A stretch of DNA of 64,000 bases. Origin: Telopea speciosissima. Its lineage: Eukaryota > Streptophyta > Magnoliopsida > Proteales > Proteaceae. Both the position numbers and the translations under genes were made by a program. The DNA is taken from contig NC_057918.1 in the NCBI RefSeq assembly GCF_018873765.1, positions 68,196,371-68,260,370 on the forward strand. Direction: 5' to 3'. The notes under the pieces are model-generated. The model saw only the letters and a program-made list of their open reading frames with translations, searched no databases and was not told the origin of the DNA. This document shows, piece after piece, positions 12,401 through 24,719 of this stretch; the stretch's first letter is position 1, and the number at the start of each line of letters is the position of its first letter.

Positions 12401-15400
12401 CCTTCATTTTCTCTCAGAACAGGCTCCTCCAGAAGATGAAGTTCCATTAGCACATCTGGAATGATACCTTGAAGCCTATTCTGGGTAAGATTTAGGATTT
12501 TTCAGAGCTTTTAGTCTCCCAAAACACCAAGTTATTGAACCTGAGTAGTTGTTGCGAGGCAGAAGAAGTGTTTCGAGGGATGAAAGCTCACATAAGCTTG
12601 GGTGAATCAGGCCAGAGCGGTTGGAGGAGCTGAGATTAATTGAAACACCTCGTGGGTTCAGTTCTCACAGGTGATTCTGGTCCCAATTGCTGCATTTGGA
12701 ACCAACCCAAGTCGATAAGCTTTGGTTGGAATTATTATTCTCTGACCTGAACTTGAGAAGCGAAGATCTGTCTCTGGTCTCAGATTACAGCAATGATGAT
12801 GAAGTTGAAGCACAGAACTGCAATAACTAGAAGACTGAGGAATGAAGCAAGCTGGGGGCTTTACAGGGTAGGAAGACTGGAAACATTGCTGCTGCCATTA
12901 ATGGAGTTCGAATTTACAGAGAACAGACTAGAAATGATGAAAAATAAACAAATAAAAATGTGAAAGGAGAGAGAGTGAAGTAGCTTAGAACTTAGAGATT
13001 CTCTCTCTACTGATAACTGACATTCTCTATTCTCTACTCAGAAATCGCCATTAACAGGGTGTCGCCGGACGCAAGAGATCGATTGAGACAGTCATGAAAA
13101 AAATGGTGCAAGTGACTTGGGAAATAAAAGCAATGTGGTTTTGGGGTGGGAGAAATTTTGTTAGATATGGATGGATAGTTGAAAACAGAGTTGTGCGGAT
13201 CCACATACTATTACCGTTGTGTCCAATTTATTTAACGTAATTTTACTATTATGTCCCAACTAACAATGATCGTCAAGAGTTGTCATTGTTTCACATGCTT
13301 TTTGAGTAGACTTGTGAAATCACAGGCTTTTACCCTCACTGAATGGAGAAGTGTGTTATACTAAGAGGGCAAAAAAATAAGGTTACAAATTATTTGAAAC
13401 CTTGAGGGGTGTCGATAAGAAAAGCCCTTCTTTAAAGCTATAGGTGTTCAAAATTGAACTGCTCTGCAAAAGGGTGGAAAAACTTTTGCTTCTCCCCATC
13501 TTAGAAATCCTTTTGGAAGAGTCAACAAGATGTACTTAAAATGAAGTAGAGAATCTAAAAGTTTAAGGTTGTTTGTTTGTGGTAATGATGGGGGAAACTC
13601 TTGGATTTGAGGATCGTGGCTCCTCTGTAATGTAGCCCTAGATAGGTAGGACTACTAGGAGCCAGACAAACCAGGACCTTTCAATACTGCTGGCCGATTG
13701 GGGCAGAATTGAGGAATCAGGTCAGAATTAGGGTTAGGTTTAATGTAAAGGATGGAGTTCTTATGTGGTAATGCTAGGCAGGTTTAGAGGAAGCTAACAG
13801 TGAGGGTTTGAATGATGTTTGAGTGGAAAATTAAAAATCAGAAAATTAGGGTTAGGGTTTCAGGTTTTGGGAAATAGGAAAATAGGTAAAACTAGGGTTT
13901 AGGATAGGAATTTGAGGATGAGCTTTGGGTCGAGTGTTAGGAGCAGTAACAGGGTGGTTCTGTTGTAATATGGGCAGGTTCAATGGCTGTATTGGTCTGG
14001 GTAGTTTTTAGGGTTCTGGGTTTTAATGGAGGTTGAGGGGGGATTAGGGTTAAGTTGATGGTTTGGGGTAGAGACTAGGATAGAGTGTAGGGAAGGCTGT
14101 GAAGATACTGTGGTTGAAATTTGAATGTAAACTGATGGGGGAATTGGGCTGGACAGGATTTAGATGACCTAGGGTTTTAGGGGATCGATTGGGACGGGTG
14201 GGGTTTAGGTTAGAGGAATAGAAGAAGAAGGATGGATGCTGAAAATAGTAAATTACTTACTTGTGATTGAATTTCTTCAGCGGCAGCAGCTTTGAAGAAT
14301 ATAAGGTCTTCCGATCTGCAAGATGCAAGGAGTTGAGAAAGAAGATCCTCCCGGTCTACAAGACGCAAGGAGTCAACTGGATATCCACCAGTCCCTTCAC
14401 CTTGATATTGCTCACAAGGCACACTCTCAAAGGAGCAAAGCAGCAGCAAGTAAACATAAAGTTTATTTTCAAATCTGAACTGTGGGGGAGCCTCCCACGA
14501 TTTTACTATTTTATAATATAGCCATAGGCCTAAAACGTATTCACCCTAGGAATTTGAATCCTAGGCTGAATCCTAATTACAAACTAAAACACTCCCTCTA
14601 AAAATTGTGGTGGGGTGGAATTAAAATACTTAAAAAAAGATTCCCTAATCTACCAATAGGAAATAAGCACTAACAACCAATAGGATTAATTCACTCAAAT
14701 TGAACCATGGTTTGAGCCGGTTCAATTTAAGTTTACAATTAAACTGAAAAAAAAAAACTAAGTATGGGAAATAACTAAGACTGAAATAATCTAAGGCTCC
14801 AACTACTAGGCCCTAATCTTAGAGCTTCTTCTTCTTCTTGCGGATGCTTGGATCTGCATCACTCTGAAGTCTGAACTGCAAGCTGGTTTATTGTGTACCG
14901 GTTTGCAAAACAGTACATGTGGTTTACTGACATAACCAGTCACAATTCATGGACTCAAAACATCCATAGGTACCTCTCACCTTCTGCAAATGCCATCCTC
15001 CTTGCTCCAAACCGTACTTGGCAGCAATGACCTCTATTCATAGAGCTCTGGTCACAACACTCAGCCTCCAAAAGCCATTTCCAAGTAGAGCCCAGTTCAT
15101 CCATGTCACCGTCTTAAAACCCACACACTGCAAACTTTTTAGGTGTATACTTTATAGCACCATTTTGTATTAACCAGTTGACACCTCTTTATATTCTTTA
15201 TCACTTTCTACATCCCATTTGCAAGAGGATATCAAAAGGATTCCCATGCTGGAAGTCCTGCTGCAGGCTCTTGGTCATTGTAAAACTTCAAAATTTGTTC
15301 TCTATTCCAATTTTTTAGTAATGCTATAGTCTCACATACTGACCTTTCTTGCAAACTTAAAGCAAGCATATAACTTTGCATACTCTTCTCTGGTACTATG

Positions 15401-18400
15401 TATAACTGGCCTTAAAGAAGGGGGGGGGGGGGGGGAGGAAATGTTGCTTTTCATTCACATGACATCTAAAGTGTTTCTTATGGAGATTGTTTTTCCACAC
15501 ATTTTTTTATTGGTTTGGCTTCTCTCCTTGGTTTTTTAACATCCATTGTCCTCAAGAACCTTGGTTCTATATTTACAGAAAGAAAGTATCTAGCCTGGAG
15601 AAAGAGCGTCAGGATTTGCAGTCAACGATAGATTCTCTGCAAGAAGGTATGATGACTCCATATCATGTGATTAGTCAAGTCAATGCATATCCACTCGTTT
15701 GGGAATTTTTGTTTTCTAGGTCAGAACTATTTAGTAATCACAAGGAAAACAAACCTCTTGATACTGTAAAAGGGCTCAAAAGCTATACATAAGTGGTTTG
15801 TCCACTCTGAATCGAAATATTGCATCAGTGGTTTTTCAAACAACTCTCCAGTGCTAGTGCTACCAACTCAAGTTTGGTTTATACTATTGCCTTCAGAATA
15901 ATCTTTTATAGTGTGAACACTTATAGTTATGGCTATTGCTAGTGATTTACGACGTTATCTACATGATTCTCTTATGACCAGTCATAATCTCTATAGAGAC
16001 TGGAAGCATGTTATTTGGCATTGCATGTCTAAATCAAGTTGTTTCTTGACATCACATTGTATATGTTACTGAAGTTTCTTCTCTATTTAGTATTTACTGC
16101 ATTGATGCTACTTATTGTACACAGAGAAAAAGATACTGCAATCTAAACTACGAAAAGCATCTACGGTTGAAAAGTCTGTCAATGTCAGGAAGACACCCAC
16201 TACTACAAAAGACGTGTCAACTTCTACAGAGGACATAGGTATATATCTATCTGTATCCCCCCCTTTCTGTATGTCACTTGGCCTTATGTTTGGATAATGT
16301 AGTTAATTTCATATAGTTTAATTGACCTATTTATTTGAATCTTAAGCATTTCTCCACCACCCCCCAAGAGGATCTGTTACAGTATCTAGTTTTAGACAGT
16401 TAATTGGTTAGTGCAGGATAAACACTGAGTCCTGGGCGAGACCTAAATATACTAGTCCACGTAGTATTATGGGTTAGTTAAACTAGTATAGTGAAGGGTG
16501 CTATTTGCTTGCAGCTTATGGTATGCCTTTGAATGGTCATTGTATGAAAACACATCAACGTGCACTCTTCAGGTGCCACAAACATCAGAAATACACATTT
16601 CGAAGCTTTGGGCTTTCAAATTAATTTATTTACTTCAAAATAATTATGTTATAATTATAATTGTCATTGTTATTTTACTATCATACTATTATTATTGTTA
16701 TGTTATTATAATTTTATATTTGATAAGTAACAATTTATCGATAGAAATGTGATAAAATTTCAGAGTAGAGATACAATTTAGTGAATTAGTGATACAACAA
16801 CAACAGCTACAAGACCTTACAAAAGGACTAAGCACAATGGCTGCTATAGCTCCCAATGCACTGAAATCCACCCTACAACTGAACTGAACTTACAAAAGAA
16901 TATAATCTCCAAAGCACAATCTTGGTCGAACAACGTTTTTCTAAATCATCAGCGACCTCATTCAAAGTTCTCCCTTTCCATTGGAACTGAAGCTGCATTT
17001 GAGAAACAAGGTACTGAGCAGGTCTGATGCAATGGTATAACACCATGGTTCATCTGCTGGCTTCGTTACTACGAAATAGAGAATGCCATTTTGCCCATAG
17101 AAGTTAATGGTTTATAAACTAAGAATTAAAAAAAATAAATAAAAAGAAGTCTATGGTTTACAGAATGAATGAATGAAAACAGGAAAGATAGACCCCTCAA
17201 GGAAGAAGGAACCTCTACCATGTAAGGTTGCATCATCTACAATTGGAAAAGTTTCTTTTAATTGCTAGAGTTCCTATTACATGCAATTAGTTTTTTTACT
17301 AGATGTTTTGTGTTTTTAATTTTAGTTTCACCAGTCCACAACTGGTGATAAACCTTCTTTAGTCGAACTTGATGGGCTTCCAAGAGTCCCTCTTCATTTT
17401 TGGTTATCAACAATTAGTGAGACTATCTTTACTTAATAAATATGTTTCTTCTTATATCTTTATGTATCTTCTCCTTCATTGTCGGTATGCCAATCATTTA
17501 TCTTGCCAAACCACTGGTAGTGATATGGTTATTATGGTTTTTATCATTTTTCTGTGGTTCCTTCAAATTTATTTCTGATCATGATTGGTTTTCACTCAGG
17601 TGATGACATTTATGCTTCAGTTATTGGGGAAAATAGTGGTGCTGACACAAGCACTTTCCACCTTGAAATGCAAGACACTGCATCTTTTCCCTTGAGAGGA
17701 AGCTCGACTTCCCCATTGGTTCCTGAAATTATGCAATTCCATCCTTCAGCTTTGTCTGCGGCTATCCCTCCAGATCAGCTGAGAATGGTTGACAACATTA
17801 ATTCATTGATTTCAGAGGTAGTGACTGAAGCCATGATTAGTTTTTCCTTCATTTTCCCCAATTTTTTGTTGGTCAAGTCCGTAGGTTTATGGAACCATGT
17901 CTTTTCATCAAAATGTAATCTGATAGCTAAATGGGGTACATAACAATGCCTACATTTAATTACATTTGCTGACGAATACAGTGTGGTTGCAGCTCGCATT
18001 GGAGAAGGAAGAGTTAATGCGAGCTTTGGCAGTTGAATCCTCTCAAAGTTCCAAGCTGAAGGTAGATTTAGCTTACAAACCCAAAATCCTGCATTGGCAA
18101 CTTTTTAATGAAACTTTCAGTGGACAATTTATTGGGGATTATTTCTCAGACATGCATCCATGTTCACACATGGTTTATATAATGACGATGGATATCCTTG
18201 TGCAGAGGAAGCTTAAAAAGAAGTGATTTGTGCCCTGCCCACTCACCCAGACTATTGTTATCCTTTGAAAGAAGAGTCGTTCCCCCCCTCCCCCTCCCCC
18301 CCCCCCCGGCCTGCTCAAGAAAAAAAATAGTTGGGGCAAAAAACTGTTGCTTCGTTTGTACTTCGTAATTCAGATATGTTCTTACTTATGCAGTGTTTTA

Positions 18401-20117
18401 TTTAAAGTACTTTTTTTACACATGGTAAAGAATATTATATTGGAAGGGGTTTTCGGCAATGAAAATTTATGTGTATTCCTTTGAACAGTATCTTCTGTGC
18501 GTCAAAATAGTATTTATGACTATGAATCTATAATTAGTGGATTTGATTATATGTATTTGTGTTAGTCTCACATTTTTCGTTGACTTTTGTTCTTGATTTT
18601 TGAAAGGATTTAAATAAGGACCTGTCCCGAAAACTGGAGGTTCAGACTCAGAAGTTAGAGCTCTTGACTACCCAAAGTATGGCAAGCGAGAACCTCCCAG
18701 CAAGACAATCTGATCCACATACCATGACAGAGAGCACAGTGTTCGTTGATGAAGGGGATGAGGTACCATGTCTTACTGTAGTTGTTACTTTATCACTAGA
18801 TATAATTATTCGGTTCTATAAATTTGTTGAGCAAGTGTTCTGATAAATTCGATGTTTTTCCATGTTTTCGTAAATTTTAAGAGACCAATTCTGTTGTGAT
18901 TGAGATGTGGTATCTGGAGAGGCTATGAACGTGGTAAGTGACGCTTTGTGCTCAAGTCATTGGGTTTCAATCCCAACTCAGCGTTGGGAGATATTGGAGA
19001 GTATTGCTCTGGATCTACAATTTATGGTTGCAGGAAGATGATATGTATGAAGTGTAATGGATCTTTTTGGGTTAATTTGTATTTTATTATTTTATGGAGA
19101 TTATTTAGTACTATTTTATTACACATGTATAGTTAGTTGGTTTTATTGGTCTGTAGAGGTCTAGTTTCGTTATTAAGTTGGTAGCCATATTTCTTTGTAG
19201 TCCCATGATAGTGGAAAGCCTTTTTCAAAGGTCACAATTTTTAGTAGTCTCATTCGATTTTTAGAGTTCAACTAGTCTTCTTTAGTTTTCTCTTAGAATT
19301 AGGGAAGTTAATGGCTGTATAGATACCGGTCATAGGTATAGTTCTTAAGATTTGAATAAATATTTTATTTCCCTGTGGGAATTTATTAGGTTCTGGTCAA
19401 TAGCACTTCTAAAAATTGAACTTCCTTTTAAGTGGCAGGAAGAGACAAGGATCTCATTTTTGTTAGGTCCCCCAACTCCCAACTTCACATTGGTTGGTTA
19501 TATATAGATGGAACGTGTACGTATTTTGCTTAGCCTTTGTGCGTTGTATAGTGCTCTTGTCTTGTATAGTATGGTAGGTCTTTTTACGGGCATCCGTTTC
19601 AGGCGTTGCCTAACAAAATTCCCGACTGATCCATATAAAGAAAAAGGGTTGAAACAGTTTTTGGTTGATAACTGACCACTGCCCTCGATAGAATTAGCTG
19701 AAATTGTAGCACTAAGGATTTCCTTACACAATTCTTGCTAACTCGTCGATGCTTGTACGCTTGGCCATTGAAGTAATATTTTATTTTTCTACTTTTCAAG
19801 GTCCACATGGAGTGACGGTGGGCTTATTGGGTTGCATAAGGAACTCTTCACAGTTCTAGTATTTCTTTAGAATTAATGAAATGTGGATATCTATTCCATA
19901 TATGCCAGTGCAATGCTTTGTTTGTACTTTTTAAATTTGGTCAAAGTTTGTTGAGCTTGCTATTCTGATTATGACTACTACTATTCGAGAGGATTGATTT
20001 TTAAACATGATTTTTTCTTTTCTTCTGTTCAAACAGGTAGTAGAGAGGGTCTTGGGCTGGGTAATGAAGCTGTTTCCTGGAGGGCCATCAAAGCGCCGAA
20101 CCAGCAAGCTACTTTGA
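6412..20117 (+). CDS. BLI: BLISTER-like coiled-coil protein, C-terminal half (5' partial, nine exons)
   Basis: Exons, all with GT-AG borders and matching phases: 6412-6477, 7977-8087, 10688-10764, 15579-15646, 16125-16238, 17600-17817, 17993-18061, 18607-18762, 20037-20117 (stop TGA 20115-20117). Together they give 960 bp, 319 codons plus stop. The first exons encode a heptad-like, Glu/Lys/Leu-rich coiled coil (DMERLQEEI, then EKQLENSNAEI). A less ordered Ser/Thr stretch follows, then PPDQLRMVDNINSLISE, LALEKEELMRALAVESS, LNKDLSRKLE and the tail VVERVLGWVMKLFPGGPSKR ending KLL. I recognise this tail as that of BLISTER/KOS1, a plant nuclear coiled-coil protein reported to interact with the PRC2 subunit CURLY LEAF; this rests on memory of the family. 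The N-terminal half is upstream of the window. Introns are swollen by MITEs, an antisense CLV2 pseudogene and probably copia element 1. Confidence 0.7.
6478..7976 (+). other. BLI intron, no other feature recognised
   Basis: The intron begins GTTAGT and ends in AG before 7977. It is AT-rich with homopolymer runs (C9 near 6922, G9 near 7053). I see no coding resemblance or transposon ends. Confidence 0.5.
8364..8507. mobile_element. hAT-like MITE, CATAGTTGTC family (degenerate copy)
   Basis: It begins CATAGTTGTCACGGTGAC and ends CTCGACAACTATT, so the terminal inverted repeat is about 9-10 bp. The interior has the GGTGCCTAGGCGACC-type sequence shared with the copies at 10020 and 39823. Flanks GAATGAAA and GAAAGGAA match only in part, so the target duplication has decayed. 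It lies in the BLI intron 8088-10687. Confidence 0.65.
10020..10470. mobile_element. hAT-like MITE, CATAGTTGTC family, with perfect 8 bp TSD
   Basis: It starts CATAGTTGTCAAGGTGTC and ends CACCACGACAACTCTG. A perfect 8 bp duplication TATTTTGT flanks it (10012-10019 and 10471-10478), the size made by hAT transposases. The 451 bp contain no coding frame. Interior segments resemble the family's GC-rich CCTAGGC motifs. It lies in the BLI intron before the exon at 10688. Confidence 0.85.
10906..11096. repeat. Two-copy tandem repeat, unit about 97 bp
   Basis: The units start AAGTTGGGTGAAAGGAATAG at 10906 and again at 11003 and stay nearly identical, including the stretch GGATCCAAAGTTGACTCTC. The first copy has two extra bases (GTAGAGGATCC against GTAGGATCC). 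It lies in the 4.8 kb BLI intron just after the exon at 10688-10764. Confidence 0.85.
11322..11429 (+). pseudogene. Short open tail of an unrecognised protein
   Basis: A 35-codon open stretch ends at TAA 11427-11429 and reads RLDASPDDKTAKKIKSAPLL, followed by a Ser/Lys/Pro-rich end. The composition looks like the disordered C terminus of a nuclear protein, but there is no start, no splice acceptor that fits BLI, and no recognised family. It could be a retrocopy scrap or chance. Confidence 0.2.
11690..12898 (-). pseudogene. CLV2: CLAVATA2-like receptor-like protein pseudogene, antisense in a BLI intron
   Basis: Read on the minus strand, a candidate ATG (12896-12898) is followed at about 12760-12720 by an LRR N-terminal cap (SLSTWVGSKCSNWDQN). 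Leucine-rich repeats then read INLSSSNRSGLIHPSLCELS, ETLLLPRNNYSGSI, SFGGEIPESMLYLKSLIRLD, LVYLNLVSNKILGTL, VVNLANN and PTCISSLRA, and near 11807-11700 GSIPPYIARCFQLLLLKLN. This order and wording match CLAVATA2, the receptor-like protein that helps perceive CLE peptides at shoot meristems (family knowledge). Frames are split by stops and frameshifts (for example TGA after DQNHL), whole repeats between 11807 and 12020 are lost, and there is no island domain, transmembrane segment or tail. It resembles a 3'-truncated copy of an intronless gene. It is not functional. Confidence 0.75.
12899..15578 (+). other. Remainder of the 4.8 kb BLI intron
   Basis: No gene is recognised. Bases 13680-14210 are unusually rich in TTAGGG/AGGGTTAGGGTTT words scattered among unique sequence rather than arrayed. 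A short near-duplicate (CTGCAAGATGCAAGGAGT and CTACAAGACGCAAGGAGT) occurs near 14316 and 14353. A G-run of about 16 lies at 15420. No transposon ends are evident. Confidence 0.4.
16790..17045 (-). repeat. Possible 3' end of an L1-type LINE (RNase H tail)
   Basis: On the minus strand a short frame reads KGRTLNEVADDLEKRC, the sort of N-x-VAD-x-LA box found at the end of plant L1 RNase H domains, followed by non-coding sequence. Nothing else of the element is visible nearby, so the call is weak. It sits in the BLI intron 16239-17599. Confidence 0.3.
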
Positions 20118-20660
20118 TCAGTATCTTGGGAAGTCCCAACAACCAAAATTACATGCCCCTCCAAAGCCCTCCTTCCACACCCCCCCTGCGGTGCATTGGA
20201 GGACCATCTGTATATTGTGAGCCATTAAACTCTATCCATTCTTTTCAACAGAAGAAAGTGAGGGTTCTTTTTTCTTTACCCTTCCCATATTCTTTTTCCC
20301 TGTTTCCCAATTTGTTGGAAGAGGCATTTGTCATTTATTTGATAGTAAAGAACAAGTCCCTTATTGATCTTAAGGAGATGTGAGAAAGGAAAGATAACTC
20401 TGTGATCTCTCCCAAGTGGATGCTGTGATTGGTTATTTCCTTTTCTTTTCTCTCAAATTGTAGTAGGGAAGATGATAGAGGTCGACAAAGAAGATTAGAA
20501 TATACACTGTAATTTGCATTTGTGAGTTGTCTACTTATTTTCATGCTCCTTGTAATTGGATTTCGACATTTTGTCGAGCTTATATGCTCAAAATCTTAAC
20601 CCTGATGCATGGGTTCCGGTTTGTGTGTACTATACCTGAGGAATATAAAGAATTACATTG
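20118..20660 (+). other. Probable BLI 3' UTR and downstream sequence
   Basis: The sequence follows the BLI stop codon. AT-rich stretches with AATATAAAG near 20640 could serve polyadenylation, but no signal is decisive. No other feature is seen before the LINE that begins near 20900. Confidence 0.4.
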
Positions 20661-22079
20661 ATGCTGTTGGTGAACTTACTATCTTTCAGTTATCCTTTTT
20701 CAATGCTATTATCCTATTTACTGTTTGGATTCCTATGTGATTTGATTATTAGACCATAAAAAAAGAAGTCTTGTATAGATCTTTTTTTTTTTTAATTCAA
20801 AATTCTTGTAGATCTAGCTACAAGAGACAGGTTCATCGATATTCGGCGATTTAGATGATTAAAGAAGGGGAGAAGGCATGTTAAGTACATTTCATGGCTT
20901 AATCTGAAAGATGTTTTGAGAATCAAGCATACTCAGAATCAAAGTTGATTGTCCATTATGGTTAACCTTGTGGCCTAATGTTTCTGTCTTCTACACACTT
21001 GTTTGTGTCTGATCATCATCCCATTATCTTAAAAACAAATGTTTCTTCTATGCATGTTAAAAGAAATTTTCATTTTCAAGCTGTTTGATGTCATCATCCT
21101 GATTTTTATGACTTTTGTGTCTCCAAATGGTCTGGCATCTGGTAACTGTAACTTAGTTGTTAAGGTAACTTCAATTATGAATTTTTTTGTTACCAAAAAA
21201 AAAACTTCAATTATGAATTTTTTTAAAATAAAAAGTGGACCAGGAAGGTCTTTTGTAATATCAATTCCTTTAAGGATTCTCTTTTCTCACACCTAGCACA
21301 TCTAGAACAGCTGGACCCAACACCAGATATCTTAGCAAAGATTTCAGATGTTAATAATACCCTTCATTGGTTGCTAGAGGCTGAGGAAACCTTTTGGTTT
21401 GAAAAATTGAGGCATAGTTATGTCTCTCAAGGTGATTGTAATACTAAATTCTACCATCCTATGGCTAAGGTTATTAGAGTCTTCTCCCAACATTTTAGCT
21501 TTGTCTATGAATCCTCTAATCATCTAGATCCTCGTATTGTTGAAAGGTTTTTTCCACTCATAATCAGTACTTCAGAGAATGAGGGTTTAATAACTTTACC
21601 TTCTGTAGATGAAGTTAACGATGTTGTGTTTAATATAGGATCTTACAAAGCTTCAGGTCATGATGGTGTTTCTGCCCTGCCATTTCTTATCATAAATGCT
21701 GAGAGTTTATTCGACATCATGTTGTTGCCTTTGAACATAATTTCTTCGTTAATGTATTTTTGCTTTTTGGTACTAAACACACACTATTAGCTCTAATGCT
21801 AAAAATAAATAATGCCACTACACTTAATGAGTTTAGGCCTATTAGCTTATGTAATGTAATGTCACATATAAAATAATTTCTAAGATTTTAGCTAAAAGAT
21901 TACAAGGACTCCTTAACCGTATTGTTTTCCCTTGTTAATCAGTTTTTATTAAGGGTAGGCAAATAATTAATAACATAATTATTCCTATGAAATAATTCAT
22001 TATACGAAACATTGTAAAGGGAAGGAGGGTTGGGTGGCAATTAAATTTGATATGTCGAAGGCTTATGCTAGATTAGAAT

Positions 22080-22474
22080 TAGGGATGTAAATGGATAACC
22101 GAAATCCGAATCCGCATCCATATCCATTTAGAGACATCCATATTTGTTTATTGATATATTCGGAAAAAAAATCTGAATACTCAGATAAAAATCCGAATAC
22201 TTAATAATAAAAAATTAAGTAAATAATGATTTTGAGGGTTTTTGAAGATTCAACAAGTTCTAAAATATGATGAAAAGAAAATCATAATCTAAGAGATATG
22301 GATTGAGAGTGAACTCTATCCGCTAGGGGGAGGAAGGTCCGGGTTACACAAGGCAGAAATGTAAACGGATGGTCGAAAATCCGAATACGATCCGCATTCG
22401 AATCCATTTAGAGGTATCCGTATTCAGCTAGGGAATATCCGGCTCCGATCACATCCGATCCGTTTACATCCCTA
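22080..22474. mobile_element. hAT-type MITE (TAGGGATGTAAA ends) inside the LINE
   Basis: The ends are inverted repeats: TAGGGATGTAAATGGAT at the left and ATCCGTTTACATCCCTA at the right. An exact 8 bp target duplication ATTAGAAT flanks it (22072-22079 and 22475-22482). Removing it brings the two halves of the L1 RT sequence together near KAYARLE, which confirms insertion into the LINE. It is 395 bp with no coding frame. Confidence 0.9.
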
Positions 22475-22865
22475 ATTAGAATGAGGTCTATTCGTGTTCT
22501 TTTTGAATTTCTAGGATTTTTTAGTCATTGGTGTGACATTATTAGCTCTTTACCTTCCTTTGTAAGTTATTCTATTAAATTAAAACATGGAGATTTTGAT
22601 TTTTTGAACCATCCAGAGACATCTGATAAAGATGCACTCTGAGTCCATACTTATTTATCTTAGTTATGGAAGGCCTCTCTATTATCGGGAAAAAAAAAAT
22701 GGAAGGCCTTATATATAGAGATCTTCAAATATTTTGGAGAATTAAAATTGCAAGAACAACAATTGAAAATAACACTTATTTTTTGCCAAACAAACTTACA
22801 GGATATTAATATCATCTAGGTAGTCCTTAGTCATTTGAAACTCTATATGGTTGGGTATAAATAAT

Positions 22866-23107
22866 TATTGGGTCTAAAAGGCCGATGTCTCCTTGCGATT
22901 CAGGAACAAACTGCACACCCTACATAAAGAAATAAAGTTGCGCCCCTCATTACTTGGATTTAGTGTAGCAGTAAGCACTTAAAACGAAAGACCAATAATT
23001 GGTATCAGAGTCAAATTGCAAGTTTGAGTCACTCGACAAACACTGAGGGGGGGGGGATTGTTGGGCCTAGAAGGTCAACGTTCAGAATAAACTGGTAATT
23101 AAAAGAC
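22866..23107 (+). mobile_element. TRIM-like miniature LTR element inside the LINE
   Basis: A 128 bp candidate LTR (22866-22993; TATTGGGTCTAAAAGGCCGA to GAAAGACCA) is followed six bases later by a primer binding site TGGTATCAGAGTC (23000-23012). A 64 bp interior ends in a polypurine run (GAGGGGGGGGGGATT), and a second LTR start TGTTGGGCCTAGAAGGTCAA opens at 23058. The second LTR is internally deleted and seems to end near 23107 (TTAAAAGAC). LINE-derived sequence flanks it on both sides. There is no room for any protein, which fits a terminal-repeat retrotransposon in miniature. Confidence 0.7.
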
Positions 23108-24719
23108 TTGTTGCTTTCCCAAACAAGGAGATTTATTTTAGTTAAATATGTTCTTGGATCTATGCCAACTTATTTAATGTCTTGCTTTTCGATCCCAAAT
23201 AGTATTTGCTCTATCTTTTGGAGAGGAGAGTCAAAAGAGGTAAAAAGTTGTCTTTGATATCATGGTCTCAAATGTGTAAAGCTAGGAGCTGTGGAGGGTT
23301 GGGGTTTCGACTTAGTTCGGAGCACAATAAATCTTTGCTTATTGTTTGGATTGGAGGCTTTTAAATAATCTGTCATCTCTCTGGGGTAAGTTTTCAAAGG
23401 CCAAATATTTTCCCACGGTTAGCCTTTTACATCCTGATTTCAAACAAAAAATGAATCCTGGGTATGGAAGAGCATTACTAATATTATTCTTAACCTACGA
23501 GAGATGGTTTGTTGGAAGGTGGGAATTGGGCATTCCACTGATATATGGAAAGACCTATGGATTCCTCAATAGAATCATCATTTAATTGGTTATGTAACCA
23601 ACCCAATTGCATCATTCTAAAATGTGTCCGAATTTATCATTGATAGAAGTTGGAAGAATTTATTGACCTCTTCACTACTCCCTACTGATATCGTTGCACT
23701 AATTCTTAAAATACCACTAGCAAATGTTCCTCATACGGACTTTCTGTTTTGTCCATTTACTAGAACATGAGACTTAACCACTAAACATATTGCTAGGATT
23801 TTAAGTTCCTCATTGACGTCAATTGTTGGTGATACATCTTCTATAATGCTCTATGACGTTTATAATGGAAGACAAAGGTACATCTTAAATTTCAGTTGTT
23901 TGCTTGGAGATTGTTGAATGGTGGTATTTCTACAAAAGAGAATCTAAAACGTTTTCTTCCTATTAATGAAATATGTATATTTTGTTCTATAGAAAAGGAA
24001 ATTAATTGGCACTTATTTTTATTGTGTCCTTTCACTAAAAAAATTTGGGCAGTAGGATTAATAGGATTGCGATCAGAATATCTCCAAGGAGATGTATATT
24101 TGACTTCCTATACTGCCTCTTGGGGCCTAGCTAAGTCATCCATCATAAAAAATAAATCCCTATTTCCTTGTTGTTTTCTCAATCGCATTATTTTCTATGG
24201 TTTATGCGGAACCAATGTCTATTCTTGCATTGTAAGCCAAACTCATCTAAAGTTATGGCTAATATTGATCAATGGATAGCAGATCAAAATCTTTATAGTT
24301 TTTCTCACTTTACTGATACTAATTTCCCTACAATCCTTTTTCCCTTGCTTCTGTGTGATTTCCTTGAGCTTTCACACTCTGATTGCACTACAATTATCTG
24401 TGATGCAAGTTCGTTTAAAGATACTCATAAAGTTGACTGGGCAACAGTTGACATTTCCAATGAAAATATTATTATTGCTTGTATGGATTATGGATATACA
24501 GGGAGTACTCAAGAGTCAGAAGCGTGGTAACTGTTCATGTGACTACAAAAATCAAGGGCTTTAGACATCGGTCAAGTTGATGTTTGGACTAATTGTGAGG
24601 AGCCGGTAAGCTGGGTAATACAAAATTCTTGTCAATGGTCGTGGGAAGTATTTACTATTTTGTGGGACAGTAAATTAGTTATGAAATCTTTTGAATGATG
24701 TCAAGTTTGCATTACTTTT

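Larger units (their letters stand above)
20900..24700 (+). mobile_element. Degenerate L1-type LINE (endonuclease end, RT, zf-RVT, RNase H remnants)
   Basis: Fragments appear in the order of plant L1 ORF2. The endonuclease end (THLFVSDHHPII-like, about 20995-21030) comes first. An RT upstream helix follows (LLEAEETFWFEKLRHSYVSQ, then GDCNTKFYH, 21371-21460), then the PLKAPGHDG-type box (SYKASGHDG near 21650) and RT blocks near 21800-22080 (FRPISLCNV) and 22480-22640. The LSKAGR-like block is near 23110, zf-RVT is at 23896-24060 (INWHLFLLCPFTKKIWAVG), and an RNase H start is at about 24380 (TIICDASSFKD). The frame is broken many times. It is split by a hAT MITE at 22080-22474 and a TRIM-like element at 22866. 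It lies directly 3' of BLI. Confidence 0.85.

Noticed and set aside
13680-14210. Interstitial telomere repeat array
   Set aside because: TTAGGG-like words are scattered and often out of register; there is no tandem TTTAGGG array.
8220-23055. CRISPR arrays, operons or bacterial-type regulation
   Set aside because: Homopolymer and simple repeats only; the spliced genes and transposons show this is plant nuclear DNA.
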